From: Gemmatimonadota bacterium
GTDB lineage: Bacteria > Gemmatimonadota > Gemmatimonadetes > Longimicrobiales > Gaopeijiaceae
Direction: 5' to 3'
DNA length: 64,000 bases
NCBI GenBank assembly: GCA_027623325.1
Contig: JAQBXY010000005.1
Span: 114,020 to 178,019 of the forward strand
The notes under the pieces are model-generated. The model did no database searches. It was not told where the DNA came from and saw nothing but the letters and a program-made list of their open reading frames with translations. Both the position numbers and the translations under genes were made by a program. Shown here piece by piece: positions 18,029 to 25,918 of the stretch (its first letter is position 1; each line of letters begins with the position of its first letter).

Positions 18029-20737
18029 CTACATCTCGCCGCGCGCCATCTTCCGCAGTACGGTCTGGAGGATGCCACCGTTTCGGTAGTACTCGACATC
18101 AACATCCGAATCGAGGCGCGCGTTCGCTTTGAAGGCGATCGTGGAACCGTCTTCGGCCGTCGCGACCACGTCGACGGTACCCCCGGGCGCCAGCCCGCTG
18201 GCGATGCCGCGAATGTCGTACGTCTCTCTGCCGGTTAGCCCGAGCGAGGACGGAGTCTGCCCGTCCTGGAACTCCAGGGGCAGGACCCCCATCCCGACCA
18301 GATTGCTCCGGTGGATGCGCTCGAAGCTCTCTGCGATGACAGCGCGAACGCCGAGCAAGATCGTGCCCTTGGCCGCCCAGTCCCGCGAACTTCCGGTGCC
18401 GTACTCCTTTCCCGCGATCACGACGAGCGCGGTGCCGTCGGCTTGGTATCGCATGGAAGCGTCGTAGATCGGCACTTCTTCCCCCGTCGGGAAGTGAACG
18501 GTGTATCCGCCCTCCTTCCCGCCGAGCAGCAGATTCTTGATGCGGACGTTGCCGAACGTGCCTCGCATCATCACTTCGTGGTTCCCGCGTCGGGACCCGA
18601 AGGTGTTGAAGTCCTTTACCTCGACACCCTGAGCCCGGAGATACAGCCCGGCCGGTTCCGCCTTGGGGATTGCCCCGGCCGGAGAGATGTGGTCGGTCGT
18701 GACGGATTGGCCCATGAGCGCCAGCACGCGAGCCCCTTCAATGTCCTTCGTTGCCGGGACGTCGAGGTCCATACCCTCGAAGAATGGGGGGTTGCGGACG
18801 TAGGTCGAATCGTCCGCCCAGGCATAGAGGCTGCTTTCTTCGGGAAGCGGGAGCGCCTGCCAATTCTCGTCACCGGTGGTAACCACCGAGTACCGCTTCG
18901 TGAACATCTCCGGCTTGAGCGCGGAGGCCACGGTTTCCCGAACTTCTGCCGGGGAAGGCCAGATGTCGGCCAGGAATACCGGCTGGCCGTCGTTGCCGAC
19001 GCCAAGGGGCTCCGTCGTCAGGTCGATGTCCATCCTGCCGGCGAGGGCATAGGCGACGACCAGGCCGGGCGAGGCCAGGTAGTTCGCCCGGATCGCCGGA
19101 TGAATACGCGCTTCGAAGTTGCGATTGCCCGAAAGCACGGACGACACGACCAGACCATGCTCCTGGATCGCTGTGTTGATGTTGTCCGCCAGCGGGCCAC
19201 TGTTGCCGATGCACGTCATACACCCGTATCCCACGACGTGGAAGCGAAGTTCTTCCAAATACGGCAGGAGCCCGGCGTGGGTGAGGTAGTCGGTCACTAC
19301 CTGACTTCCGGGAGCGAGTGCCGTCTTGACCCAGGGCTTCACGGTCAGCCCTTTCTGGACAGCCTTCTTCGCAAGGAGGCCGGCCCCCACCATCACCGAA
19401 GGGTTCGAGGTATTCGTGCAGCTCGTGATCGAAGCGATCACCACCGTGCCATCCGTGAGTTCGACCGACTCTCCGGCCAAGTCGATGGTAACCCGCCTTC
19501 CATTGGTACCAGATCCGGACGGGATCAGCCCCGGAAGATCCTTCTTGAACTGCGCCTTCATGTCCGCCATCCGAACACGATCCTGAGGACGCTTGGGACC
19601 GGCGAGGCTGGGCTCCACGGTCGAGAGGTCCAGCACGAGCGTCGACGTGAACTCCGGGTCGGGAGTCTCGTCGGTGCGGAAGAGACCCAACTCCTTGGAG
19701 ACCCGCTCGACCCGCTGGACCATCGCGTCCGCACGACCCGTACCCCTCAGGTACGTCAGGGTCGAGTCGTCGACCGGGAAGAAACCGATCGTCGCGCCGT
19801 ACTCCGGGGACATGTTCGCGAGCGTCGCCTTGTCGGGCAGGCTCAGGTTACTGAGGCCAGCTCCGTAGTACTCGACGAATCGACCCACGACGCCATGCTT
19901 TCGGAGCAGCTCGGTCACGCGCAGGACCAGGTCGGTCGCGGTCGCGCCTTCCGGGAGGACCCCGGTGAGCTTCATCCCCACCACTTCAGGCAGGAGCATG
20001 TAGTAGGGCTGTCCTAGAACCACGGCCTCGGCTTCGATCCCCCCGACGCCCCATCCCACCACGCCGAGCCCGTTCACCATTGTGGTGTGAGAGTCGGTGC
20101 CGACCAGGGTATCGGGATAGGCTAGAAAGCGCCCGCCGTGCTCGTTTCGGTGGATCACCGACGCGAGGTATTCAAGATTCACCTGGTGCACGATGCCGGT
20201 GCCGGGCGGCACGACGGAGAAGTTGTCGAAGGCCTCCTGGGCCCAGCGCAGGAATGCATAGCGCTCGCCATTGCGTTCGAACTCGCGCTCGACGTTGAGG
20301 CGGAACGCGTCCTCGAAGCCTGCGTAGTCCACCTGCACCGAGTGGTCGATGACCAAGTCGACCGGTACAACCGGGTTGATTCGCGAAGGGTCACCGCCCA
20401 AGGCCTTGAGCCCGTCACGCATGGCCGCCAGATCGACCACGGCCGGAACTCCCGTGAAGTCCTGAAGCACGACCCGCGTGGGCATGAACGGCACATCCGC
20501 GCCCGCGTTCGTTGGAGTCCACTCGCTGACCGCGCGAACGTGGTCCTGCGTCACGTAGCTGCCGCCGGCGTGACGCAGGGCGTTCTCTAGGAGAACCCGT
20601 ATCGAAAACGGTAGACGATCCAGTGAATCGACGACGCCTTCATCCTGAAGACGCGAGAGTCGATAGAACGAGGTCGCGCCCTCCGGAAGGTCGACCGTCG
20701 AGAGGGCTCCGAAGGGGTCGTTTCTGAGGTCCGCCAC
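18029..20737 (-). CDS. acnA: Aconitate hydratase A
   Basis: This 902-residue aconitase interconverts citrate and isocitrate in the TCA cycle using a 4Fe-4S cluster. The three cluster cysteines are visible: C440 in TSCTNTSNPS, and C506 and C509 in GCMTCIGNSGPL. Length and the TLVGTDSHTTMVNGLGV motif place it with AcnA/IRP1 rather than AcnB. It is convergent with the flotillin operon and divergent from tRNA-Leu and gltA. Upstream there is a perfect inverted repeat that may control it. A long antisense frame over the gene is a shadow. Confidence 0.96.
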   Translation of the reverse strand: MADLRNDPFGALSTVDLPEGATSFYRLSRLQDEGVVDSLDRLPFSIRVLLENALRHAGGSYVTQDHVRAVSEWTPTNAGADVPFMPTRVVLQDFTGVPAVVDLAAMRDGLKALGGDPSRINPVVPVDLVIDHSVQVDYAGFEDAFRLNVEREFERNGERYAFLRWAQEAFDNFSVVPPGTGIVHQVNLEYLASVIHRNEHGGRFLAYPDTLVGTDSHTTMVNGLGVVGWGVGGIEAEAVVLGQPYYMLLPEVVGMKLTGVLPEGATATDLVLRVTELLRKHGVVGRFVEYYGAGLSNLSLPDKATLANMSPEYGATIGFFPVDDSTLTYLRGTGRADAMVQRVERVSKELGLFRTDETPDPEFTSTLVLDLSTVEPSLAGPKRPQDRVRMADMKAQFKKDLPGLIPSGSGTNGRRVTIDLAGESVELTDGTVVIASITSCTNTSNPSVMVGAGLLAKKAVQKGLTVKPWVKTALAPGSQVVTDYLTHAGLLPYLEELRFHVVGYGCMTCIGNSGPLADNINTAIQEHGLVVSSVLSGNRNFEARIHPAIRANYLASPGLVVAYALAGRMDIDLTTEPLGVGNDGQPVFLADIWPSPAEVRETVASALKPEMFTKRYSVVTTGDENWQALPLPEESSLYAWADDSTYVRNPPFFEGMDLDVPATKDIEGARVLALMGQSVTTDHISPAGAIPKAEPAGLYLRAQGVEVKDFNTFGSRRGNHEVMMRGTFGNVRIKNLLLGGKEGGYTVHFPTGEEVPIYDASMRYQADGTALVVIAGKEYGTGSSRDWAAKGTILLGVRAVIAESFERIHRSNLVGMGVLPLEFQDGQTPSSLGLTGRETYDIRGIASGLAPGGTVDVVATAEDGSTIAFKANARLDSDVDVEYYRNGGILQTVLRKMARGEM

Positions 20738-20789
20738 AGTGACTCGCTTGTTTGACGTCGGTCATCGGATGAATTCCACCCAGCCCCTA

Positions 20790-20809
20790 ATGATGATTCA
20801 AGTCATCAT
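20790..20809. promoter_or_regulatory. Inverted repeat upstream of acnA, candidate operator
   Basis: ATGATGA and TCATCAT form a perfect 7-bp inverted repeat with a 6-base centre, 53 bases before the acnA start. On the minus strand the centre contains TTGAAT, followed 17 bases later by TGGAAT, a plausible -35/-10 pair. The repeat would therefore cover the -35 box. It resembles sites of dimeric iron- or redox-sensing regulators only in a general way; the regulator is unknown. Confidence 0.4.
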
Positions 20810-20966
20810 CTGTGTCAGGATGTCGGCCGTTTTTTTTGCGTCGGCGCTGCCACATCTCCGGGCCTGTGGAGGATTCGTGCTTCGCCCGCTGGTCGCGACT
20901 GCGTCCGAGGCCCTAGGGTCGACACCCGAGGGAAAACCAGCGAGAATCCCTTCCTGAAAGACCTTG

Positions 20967-21049
20967 GCCGGGGTGGCGGAACGGTAGACGCGGCGGCCTC
21001 AAAAGCCGCTGTCCTCACGGGCATGCGGGTTCGATTCCCGCCCCCGGTA
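20967..21049 (+). tRNA. tRNA-Leu (anticodon CAA)
   Basis: This is an 83-base class II tRNA. The acceptor stem pairs GCCGGGG with CCCCGGT (one G-U at the end), with discriminator A at 21049 and no encoded CCA. The anticodon stem GCGGC/GCCGC encloses the loop CTCAAAA, giving anticodon CAA that reads UUG codons. The long variable arm (TGTCCTCACGGGCAT region) and the G-rich D-loop mark leucine. The T arm is GCGGG-TTCGATT-CCCGC. It stands alone between acnA and gltA. Confidence 0.95.
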
Positions 21050-21061
21050 TTTCAAGAGGTG

Positions 21062-21088
21062 TAGGGCCCCACGCCCTTGGGGCCCCTA
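21062..21088 (+). terminator. Hairpin after tRNA-Leu, possible terminator
   Basis: TAGGGCCCC and GGGGCCCCTA pair over 9 bp with one bulged C and an 8-base loop, starting 13 bases after the tRNA. There is no T-run behind it, so it may instead be a processing or pausing hairpin. It overlaps the suggested -35 box of gltA. Confidence 0.35.
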
Positions 21089-21105
21089 GCTGGCTCCGAT
21101 ATAGT
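21077..21105 (+). promoter_or_regulatory. Candidate sigma-70-type promoter of gltA
   Basis: TATAGT at 21100-21105 matches five of six bases of the -10 consensus. TTGGGG lies 17 bases upstream at 21077-21082 as a weak -35. It would start transcription near 21112, about 60 bases before the gltA ATG. This is a sequence match only. Confidence 0.4.
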
Positions 21106-21170
21106 TATTGCTGTGTCAGAAACTACGCCGGAGTCGCGCGAGCGGTCGGGGCGGCCACCAGGGAGAGACC

Positions 21171-22481
21171 ATGGCAGACAACGGGAGCGAGGGGACGAAG
21201 ACCCTCTCCATCCGCGACAACCGTACGGGCAAGAATTATGAAGTCGACATCCTCGATGGGGATGTGATCCGGGCGATGGACCTGCGCCAGATCAAGGTGA
21301 ACGACGACGACTTCGGCATGATGGCGTACGACCCGGCCTTCACCAACACCGCGTCCACGCGGAGTGCGATCACCTTTATCGATGGTGGCAAGGGCATCCT
21401 CCGTTACCGGGGATACCCGATCGATCAACTCGCGGAGCGCAGTTCTCACCTGGAGGTCTCCTACCTTCTGCTCAAGGGCGAGCTTCCGACCCAGTCTCAA
21501 CTCGACGACTTCGTTCACGAGGTGACGTTCCACACCTACGTGCACGAGAACATTACGGATCTGTTCGAGGGATTTCGCTACGACGCACACGCGATGGGTA
21601 TGGTCATCAGCGCTGTGGCGGCGTTGTCGACGTTCTACCCGGAAGCGAAGGATATCGAGAACCCGGATGTCCGTTGGCAGCAGATCGTCCGGCTGATCGC
21701 AAAAATGCCGACGCTCGCAGCTTATTCATACCGGCACCATCGTGGCCTCCCGTACGTCTATCCTGAGAACGAGCTCTCGTACTCGGCCAACTTCCTGAAC
21801 ATGCTCTTCCGTATCGGGACCCGGGAGTACAAGCCGAGTCCTGTGCTGGAGCGCGCTCTCGATATTCTGTTCATCTTGCACGCGGACCACGAGCAGAACT
21901 GTTCCGCCTCGGCCATGCGGGTGATCGGCTCGGCGCAGTCCGACCCCTACTCGGCGATGGTGGGCGCGATGGGCGCGCTGTACGGACCGCTGCACGGTGG
22001 TGCGAACGAGGCGGTACTCCGCATGCTCGAGCGCATCGGCAGCGTCGACAACATCCCCGCCTTCATGGAGGGCGTGAAAAAGCGCGAGGAACGTCTCATG
22101 GGATTCGGCCATCGGGTCTACAAGGCGTACGATCCGCGGGCGAGCATCATCAAGAGGACCGCGGACGAGGTGTTCGAGGTCACGGGTCGCAATCCACTCC
22201 TCGACATCGCGTTGGAGCTGGAGCGCATCGCGCTCAACGAGGACTTCTTCGTCGAGCGGAACCTCTATCCGAACGTCGACTTCTACTCGGGTCTCATCTA
22301 TCAGGCGATGGGCTTCCCGGTCGAACTCTTCCCCGTGCTCTTCGCGATTCCGCGGACGGTGGGTTGGCTGGCACAGTGGCAGGAGATGCTCGAGGACCCG
22401 GAGCAGAAGATCGCACGCCCTCGGCAGGTCTTCATCGGTGCCGAACCGCGCGACTTCGTCTCGATCGACGATCGAGGGTAG
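21171..22481 (+). CDS. gltA: Citrate synthase
   Basis: This 436-residue type II (hexameric, GltA-type) citrate synthase condenses oxaloacetate and acetyl-CoA at the entry to the TCA cycle. The N-terminal beta-domain (LDGDVIRAMDLRQIKV) is of the Gram-negative type. Active-site motifs are GPLHGGANEAVLRML and LMGFGHRVYKAYDPRA, with YSGLIYQAMGFPVELFPVLF near the end. The ATG at 21171 follows a GGGAGAG site; the frame upstream is noise. A clear intrinsic terminator follows. Together with acnA and the monomeric isocitrate dehydrogenase it covers the first three oxidative TCA steps. Confidence 0.97.
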   Translation: MADNGSEGTKTLSIRDNRTGKNYEVDILDGDVIRAMDLRQIKVNDDDFGMMAYDPAFTNTASTRSAITFIDGGKGILRYRGYPIDQLAERSSHLEVSYLLLKGELPTQSQLDDFVHEVTFHTYVHENITDLFEGFRYDAHAMGMVISAVAALSTFYPEAKDIENPDVRWQQIVRLIAKMPTLAAYSYRHHRGLPYVYPENELSYSANFLNMLFRIGTREYKPSPVLERALDILFILHADHEQNCSASAMRVIGSAQSDPYSAMVGAMGALYGPLHGGANEAVLRMLERIGSVDNIPAFMEGVKKREERLMGFGHRVYKAYDPRASIIKRTADEVFEVTGRNPLLDIALELERIALNEDFFVERNLYPNVDFYSGLIYQAMGFPVELFPVLFAIPRTVGWLAQWQEMLEDPEQKIARPRQVFIGAEPRDFVSIDDRG

Positions 22482-22502
22482 ATCACCAAGCAGGACCACA
22501 GG

Positions 22503-22541
22503 AAGGGGCGTCCGGAGTCGGGCGCCCCTTTTCTTTTCTTG
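22503..22541 (+). terminator. Intrinsic terminator of gltA
   Basis: AAGGGGCG (22503-22510) pairs perfectly with CGCCCCTT (22523-22530). The stem extends to about 11 bp through TCC/GGG around a 6-base loop. It is followed by a T-rich tail (TTCTTTTCTT), and it starts 21 bases after the gltA stop. This is the clearest Rho-independent terminator in the window. Confidence 0.85.
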
Positions 22542-22557
22542 GCAATGCGGAGAGCAA

Positions 22558-23439
22558 ATGAAGCGTCACGCCTGTATCGATCTCCAGCATCTCGACCTGG
22601 AGGGAGCCATCTGCTGCTACCTCGTCGATGCCTCCGAGCCCACGATTGTGGATCCCGGCCCGACCACCACGCTGGAACGCTTGGTCGATGAACTGCGAGG
22701 CCGTGGAGTGGGGTGGAAGGACCTTCGACACGTCCTGCTGACTCATATTCACCTCGATCACGCGGGCGCGACGGGGGACCTGCTGGAGCTGTTTCCCAAA
22801 GCGACTGTGCATGTTCATGAGGATGGCGCGTCACACCTGATAGATCCCGAACGTCTGGTCGCGAGCACGCGTCGAACCTTCGGGGAGTTGCACGATCTAC
22901 TATGGGGTGACGTGAAACCAGTTCCGGCCGACCGTCTTCGAGCGTGGCGCCCTGGCGATGCCGGCGCCTGGGCCGGACTCCGGCCGATCTCGACGCCGGG
23001 ACACATTGCGCATCACCTCGCGTATCTGGACGAGCGCGACGGGACTCTGTTTTCGGGGGATGCGATGGGAATCGTACTGTCCGGCGGACCGCAGCATCCG
23101 CCCACTCCGCCTCCCGCCGTAAACCTCCGCGATTGGGCACGTACACTGGAGGAGATCGGCCACATCGGTCCGGAGCGGTTCGGTGCGACCCACTTCGGCT
23201 TCCACGGAGATGTGGAGTCCCGCCGAGTACAGCTGCGTGACCGACTCGAAGCGCTCGAGGAGAGGGTTCGCCGGGCGCTCGCGGACGGGGACGAGGAGGA
23301 CGCGGACCGATTCGACCGAGAAGTGAGGGCCGAACTCGCGCCGTTCATGGGCAAAGAAAGGGTCAACCGCTATTTCGATATGTTCCCGGCCGCGACCGAT
23401 TGGGCCGGGGTCGCGTTCTACGCCAAACGTAATCCCTGA
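22558..23439 (+). CDS. MBL-fold metallo-hydrolase
   Basis: This 293-residue protein has the metallo-beta-lactamase fold. The metal motif H63-x-H65-x-D67-H68 sits in THIHLDHAG, with further ligands in STPGHIAHH, FSGDAMG and THFGFHG. It is probably a soluble thioesterase, lactonase or glyoxalase-II-like hydrolase; the substrate cannot be told. The ATG is at 22558, only about 17 bases after the gltA terminator tail, so it needs its own promoter or read-through. The C-terminal 70 residues are a charged helical extension. Confidence 0.88.
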   Translation: MKRHACIDLQHLDLEGAICCYLVDASEPTIVDPGPTTTLERLVDELRGRGVGWKDLRHVLLTHIHLDHAGATGDLLELFPKATVHVHEDGASHLIDPERLVASTRRTFGELHDLLWGDVKPVPADRLRAWRPGDAGAWAGLRPISTPGHIAHHLAYLDERDGTLFSGDAMGIVLSGGPQHPPTPPPAVNLRDWARTLEEIGHIGPERFGATHFGFHGDVESRRVQLRDRLEALEERVRRALADGDEEDADRFDREVRAELAPFMGKERVNRYFDMFPAATDWAGVAFYAKRNP

Positions 23440-23450
23440 GGAAAACCGAG

Positions 23451-25445
23451 ATGATGGCTGTGAAGCTCGATCGCCGTCTGGTGACCGTCGTTGCCCTGAC
23501 CCTTTGTATGCTGGGGCTGGGCCTGTCGGCCGCCGAGGTGAACGGTCAGGACCGTGCTATGCGGCGCGCGATTCCCGCGGCCGTGACCCCACCGCCTGAC
23601 TTTGCTCGCGCGCTGGATCGCGGCTGGCGCAGTGAGGACGGGAGCCCCGGCCATTCGTATTGGCAGCAGTGGACGGGCTACGACCTGACGGCGAAGCTGA
23701 ATCCCGAAGAGGCAAAGCTCGAGGGGAGCGTTCGGATTCTCTACGCCCACGATGCTCCGGCCAACCTGCCTACCGTCTGGCTCCACCTGCACCAGAACCT
23801 CCACAAAGCCGGGTCTCCCCGGTACGGATCGGAGGAGATCACAGGTGGTATCACGATTACCGGTCTGGCCGCGGATGGCGAGGAGCTCCAGGAACGGCCG
23901 CTCTCGGAAGGTTCGGGCTACCGCATCGATGGCACGCTCATGGAGGTTCGTCCTACGATCCGGGTCGAGGCGGGCGACACGCTCCAGCTCGATATCACCT
24001 TCGAGATGACCCTGCCGCAGCACGGCTCGGGCCGGATGGGGCACTCCAACAACGAGGTCTACCTCGTCGCGTACTGGTTCCCGAAGATGGCGCTCTTCGA
24101 CAACCTGCGGGGTTGGAACAACGATCCGTACCTCGGGAACGCCGAGTTCAACGACTCTTTCGGCGACTACAACGCGGCGATCACGGTTCCCGCGGGTTGG
24201 ACGGTGATGGCCACCGGCACCCTCGACAACGCGACGGATGTGTACTCGCCGATCACCCTCGAACGCCTGGCCGAAGCCGCGGTGTCCGACGACAAGGTTA
24301 CGATCGCGGACGCCGCTTCGCGTGAGGCCGGCACCGTCACGCGGCCCGGCGTGGACGGCCTGCTCACCTATCGGTTCTCCGCAAAGAACGTCCGGGACTT
24401 CACTTGGACCACCTCGAACGTCCAGAGGTGGGACGCGACGTCCGCGCTCGTCGCCGACCGCGATGAAGACGGCGAGCAGGACCGCGTAGCGATCCACTCC
24501 TTCTGGCGGGAGGATCGGGCGCCCTTGTGGTCCGAACAATGGCTATACGGAAAGCAGTCCATCGAGCACCACTCCACCTTCACCGGACTCCCGTATCCCT
24601 GGCCGCACATGACCTCGGTCGAGGGGGCGGACATCATCGACGGGGGGATGGAGTTTCCGATGCTGACGTTGATCGGCCCGTATGACAATGGTGAGATGAC
24701 GGATCTCTTCAACGTCACATCTCATGAGATCGGTCACATGTGGGTGCCGATGATCGTGGGGACCGATGAGAACCGGCACGCCTGGTTGGATGAGGGCTCA
24801 ACGACGTTCCTGGAAGGCCAGAGCCGAATGGAGCTTTGGCCTGGAGTCGATCACCACAGGGTCGAAGCCAGGACCTACCTCCAGGTGGCGGCTGCCGCGC
24901 TCGAGCAGACCATGATGCGGCGGGGCGACTTCTACGAGCCGGGGCCGGGATATGGAATCGCTTCCTACAACAAGCCTGCGTCGCTCATGGTGGCGCTCCG
25001 GCAGTACATGGGGCTCGAGAAGTGGGAAGAGGCCTACCGCACATTCTTGTCAGAGTGGGCCTTCAAGCATCCGAGCCCGTGGGACTTCTTCAATACCTTC
25101 GAGCGGTTCGCGGAGGAAGACCTCGACTGGTTCTGGACGTCCTTCTACTACGAGACCTGGACGCTCGACCACGCGGTAGGGACTGTGGCGCCGAAGCCTA
25201 CCGGCGGGACGGTTGTGACCATCGAGGACAGGAGTTCAGCCATCTTTCCGACCACCGTCCGGATTCGCACGGCGAACGGTATGGATTTTCAGCACGACAT
25301 CCCCGTGGAGCACTGGCTCGACGGGAATACGACGTATCAGATCGACGTCGCAGCGACTGCGGGCGCCGTGACACGCGTCGAGGTCGATCCGATGGGATAT
25401 GCCCCCGACATCGATCGGTCCAACAACTTCTGGCCTCGAAGCTAG
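23451..25445 (+). CDS. Exported M1-family metallopeptidase
   Basis: This 664-residue gluzincin aminopeptidase has an N-terminal signal sequence (TVVALTLCMLGLGLSAAEVNGQ). Zinc ligands are H425 and H429 in SHEIGHMW and E448 in WLDEGSTTF, matching the HExxH-x18-E spacing of family M1. The N-terminal half (WTGYDLTAKLNPEEAKLEG, NLPTVWLHLHQN) is the M1 beta-sandwich. Unlike PepN it lacks an obvious GAMEN motif; the corresponding stretch reads DIIDGGMEFPM. It probably trims peptides in the periplasm. It starts 11 bases after the MBL gene, so the two may be co-transcribed. Confidence 0.9.
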   Translation: MMAVKLDRRLVTVVALTLCMLGLGLSAAEVNGQDRAMRRAIPAAVTPPPDFARALDRGWRSEDGSPGHSYWQQWTGYDLTAKLNPEEAKLEGSVRILYAHDAPANLPTVWLHLHQNLHKAGSPRYGSEEITGGITITGLAADGEELQERPLSEGSGYRIDGTLMEVRPTIRVEAGDTLQLDITFEMTLPQHGSGRMGHSNNEVYLVAYWFPKMALFDNLRGWNNDPYLGNAEFNDSFGDYNAAITVPAGWTVMATGTLDNATDVYSPITLERLAEAAVSDDKVTIADAASREAGTVTRPGVDGLLTYRFSAKNVRDFTWTTSNVQRWDATSALVADRDEDGEQDRVAIHSFWREDRAPLWSEQWLYGKQSIEHHSTFTGLPYPWPHMTSVEGADIIDGGMEFPMLTLIGPYDNGEMTDLFNVTSHEIGHMWVPMIVGTDENRHAWLDEGSTTFLEGQSRMELWPGVDHHRVEARTYLQVAAAALEQTMMRRGDFYEPGPGYGIASYNKPASLMVALRQYMGLEKWEEAYRTFLSEWAFKHPSPWDFFNTFERFAEEDLDWFWTSFYYETWTLDHAVGTVAPKPTGGTVVTIEDRSSAIFPTTVRIRTANGMDFQHDIPVEHWLDGNTTYQIDVAATAGAVTRVEVDPMGYAPDIDRSNNFWPRS

Positions 25446-25446
25446 G

Positions 25447-25866
25447 CTACTCCGGAGTCTCGGGGAGCTTCGCAGCGAAGCCGACCACGGTGCCACAGGG
25501 AGCTCGGACGAACAGCTCGTCCATGCCGTAGAACGTCTGGCGGCGAGGAACGAGCACGTCTGCATCGCCGAGCGCCCCGATCACCTCGTCGAGGTTCTCC
25601 ACCTCGATGAAGAGCGTGGTGGCTCCCTGGGCCAGCGTGGCTCCCAGATTCGAGGGTGCCCCGGAAGCACCGAGATCGGCGTCGATACTGGCACGGCTCT
25701 GATACATCAGCTGGACGCCGCCGCTCATGAGCATCGCGAAGCCGAGCGCGTCTTCATGAGGCACGCTGGCGATGAGTTCAAAACCGAGTTGATCCGTCCA
25801 GAAGGGAAGGCACGGCTCGATGGCATCCACGGTGATGATGGCGGTGGCCTGTTTGACGGTCGGCAT
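25447..25866 (-). CDS. VOC (glyoxalase/bleomycin-resistance fold) protein
   Basis: This 139-residue protein has the paired beta-alpha-beta-beta-beta layout of the vicinal-oxygen-chelate superfamily: IITVDAIEPCLPFWTDQLGFEL in the first half and TLFIEVENLDEVIGAL in the second. Single-module members bind a metal as dimers and act in isomerisation, dioxygenation or drug binding; the specific role is unknown. Its stop lies 1 base from that of the convergent M1 peptidase. Confidence 0.82.
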   Translation of the reverse strand: MPTVKQATAIITVDAIEPCLPFWTDQLGFELIASVPHEDALGFAMLMSGGVQLMYQSRASIDADLGASGAPSNLGATLAQGATTLFIEVENLDEVIGALGDADVLVPRRQTFYGMDELFVRAPCGTVVGFAAKLPETPE

Positions 25867-25918
25867 TGGGGTCGGGCCGGGTTGGGGTCGTTGATCGTAG
25901 TATCGATCGGGTCAGGCC

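Noticed and set aside
18311..20017. A 568-codon plus-strand frame over aconitase.
   Set aside because: Antisense shadow of acnA, whose cluster cysteines and full length are intact.
23418..24539. A 373-codon minus-strand frame over the M1 peptidase.
   Set aside because: Shadow frame with no domain; the opposite strand carries the HExxH peptidase.
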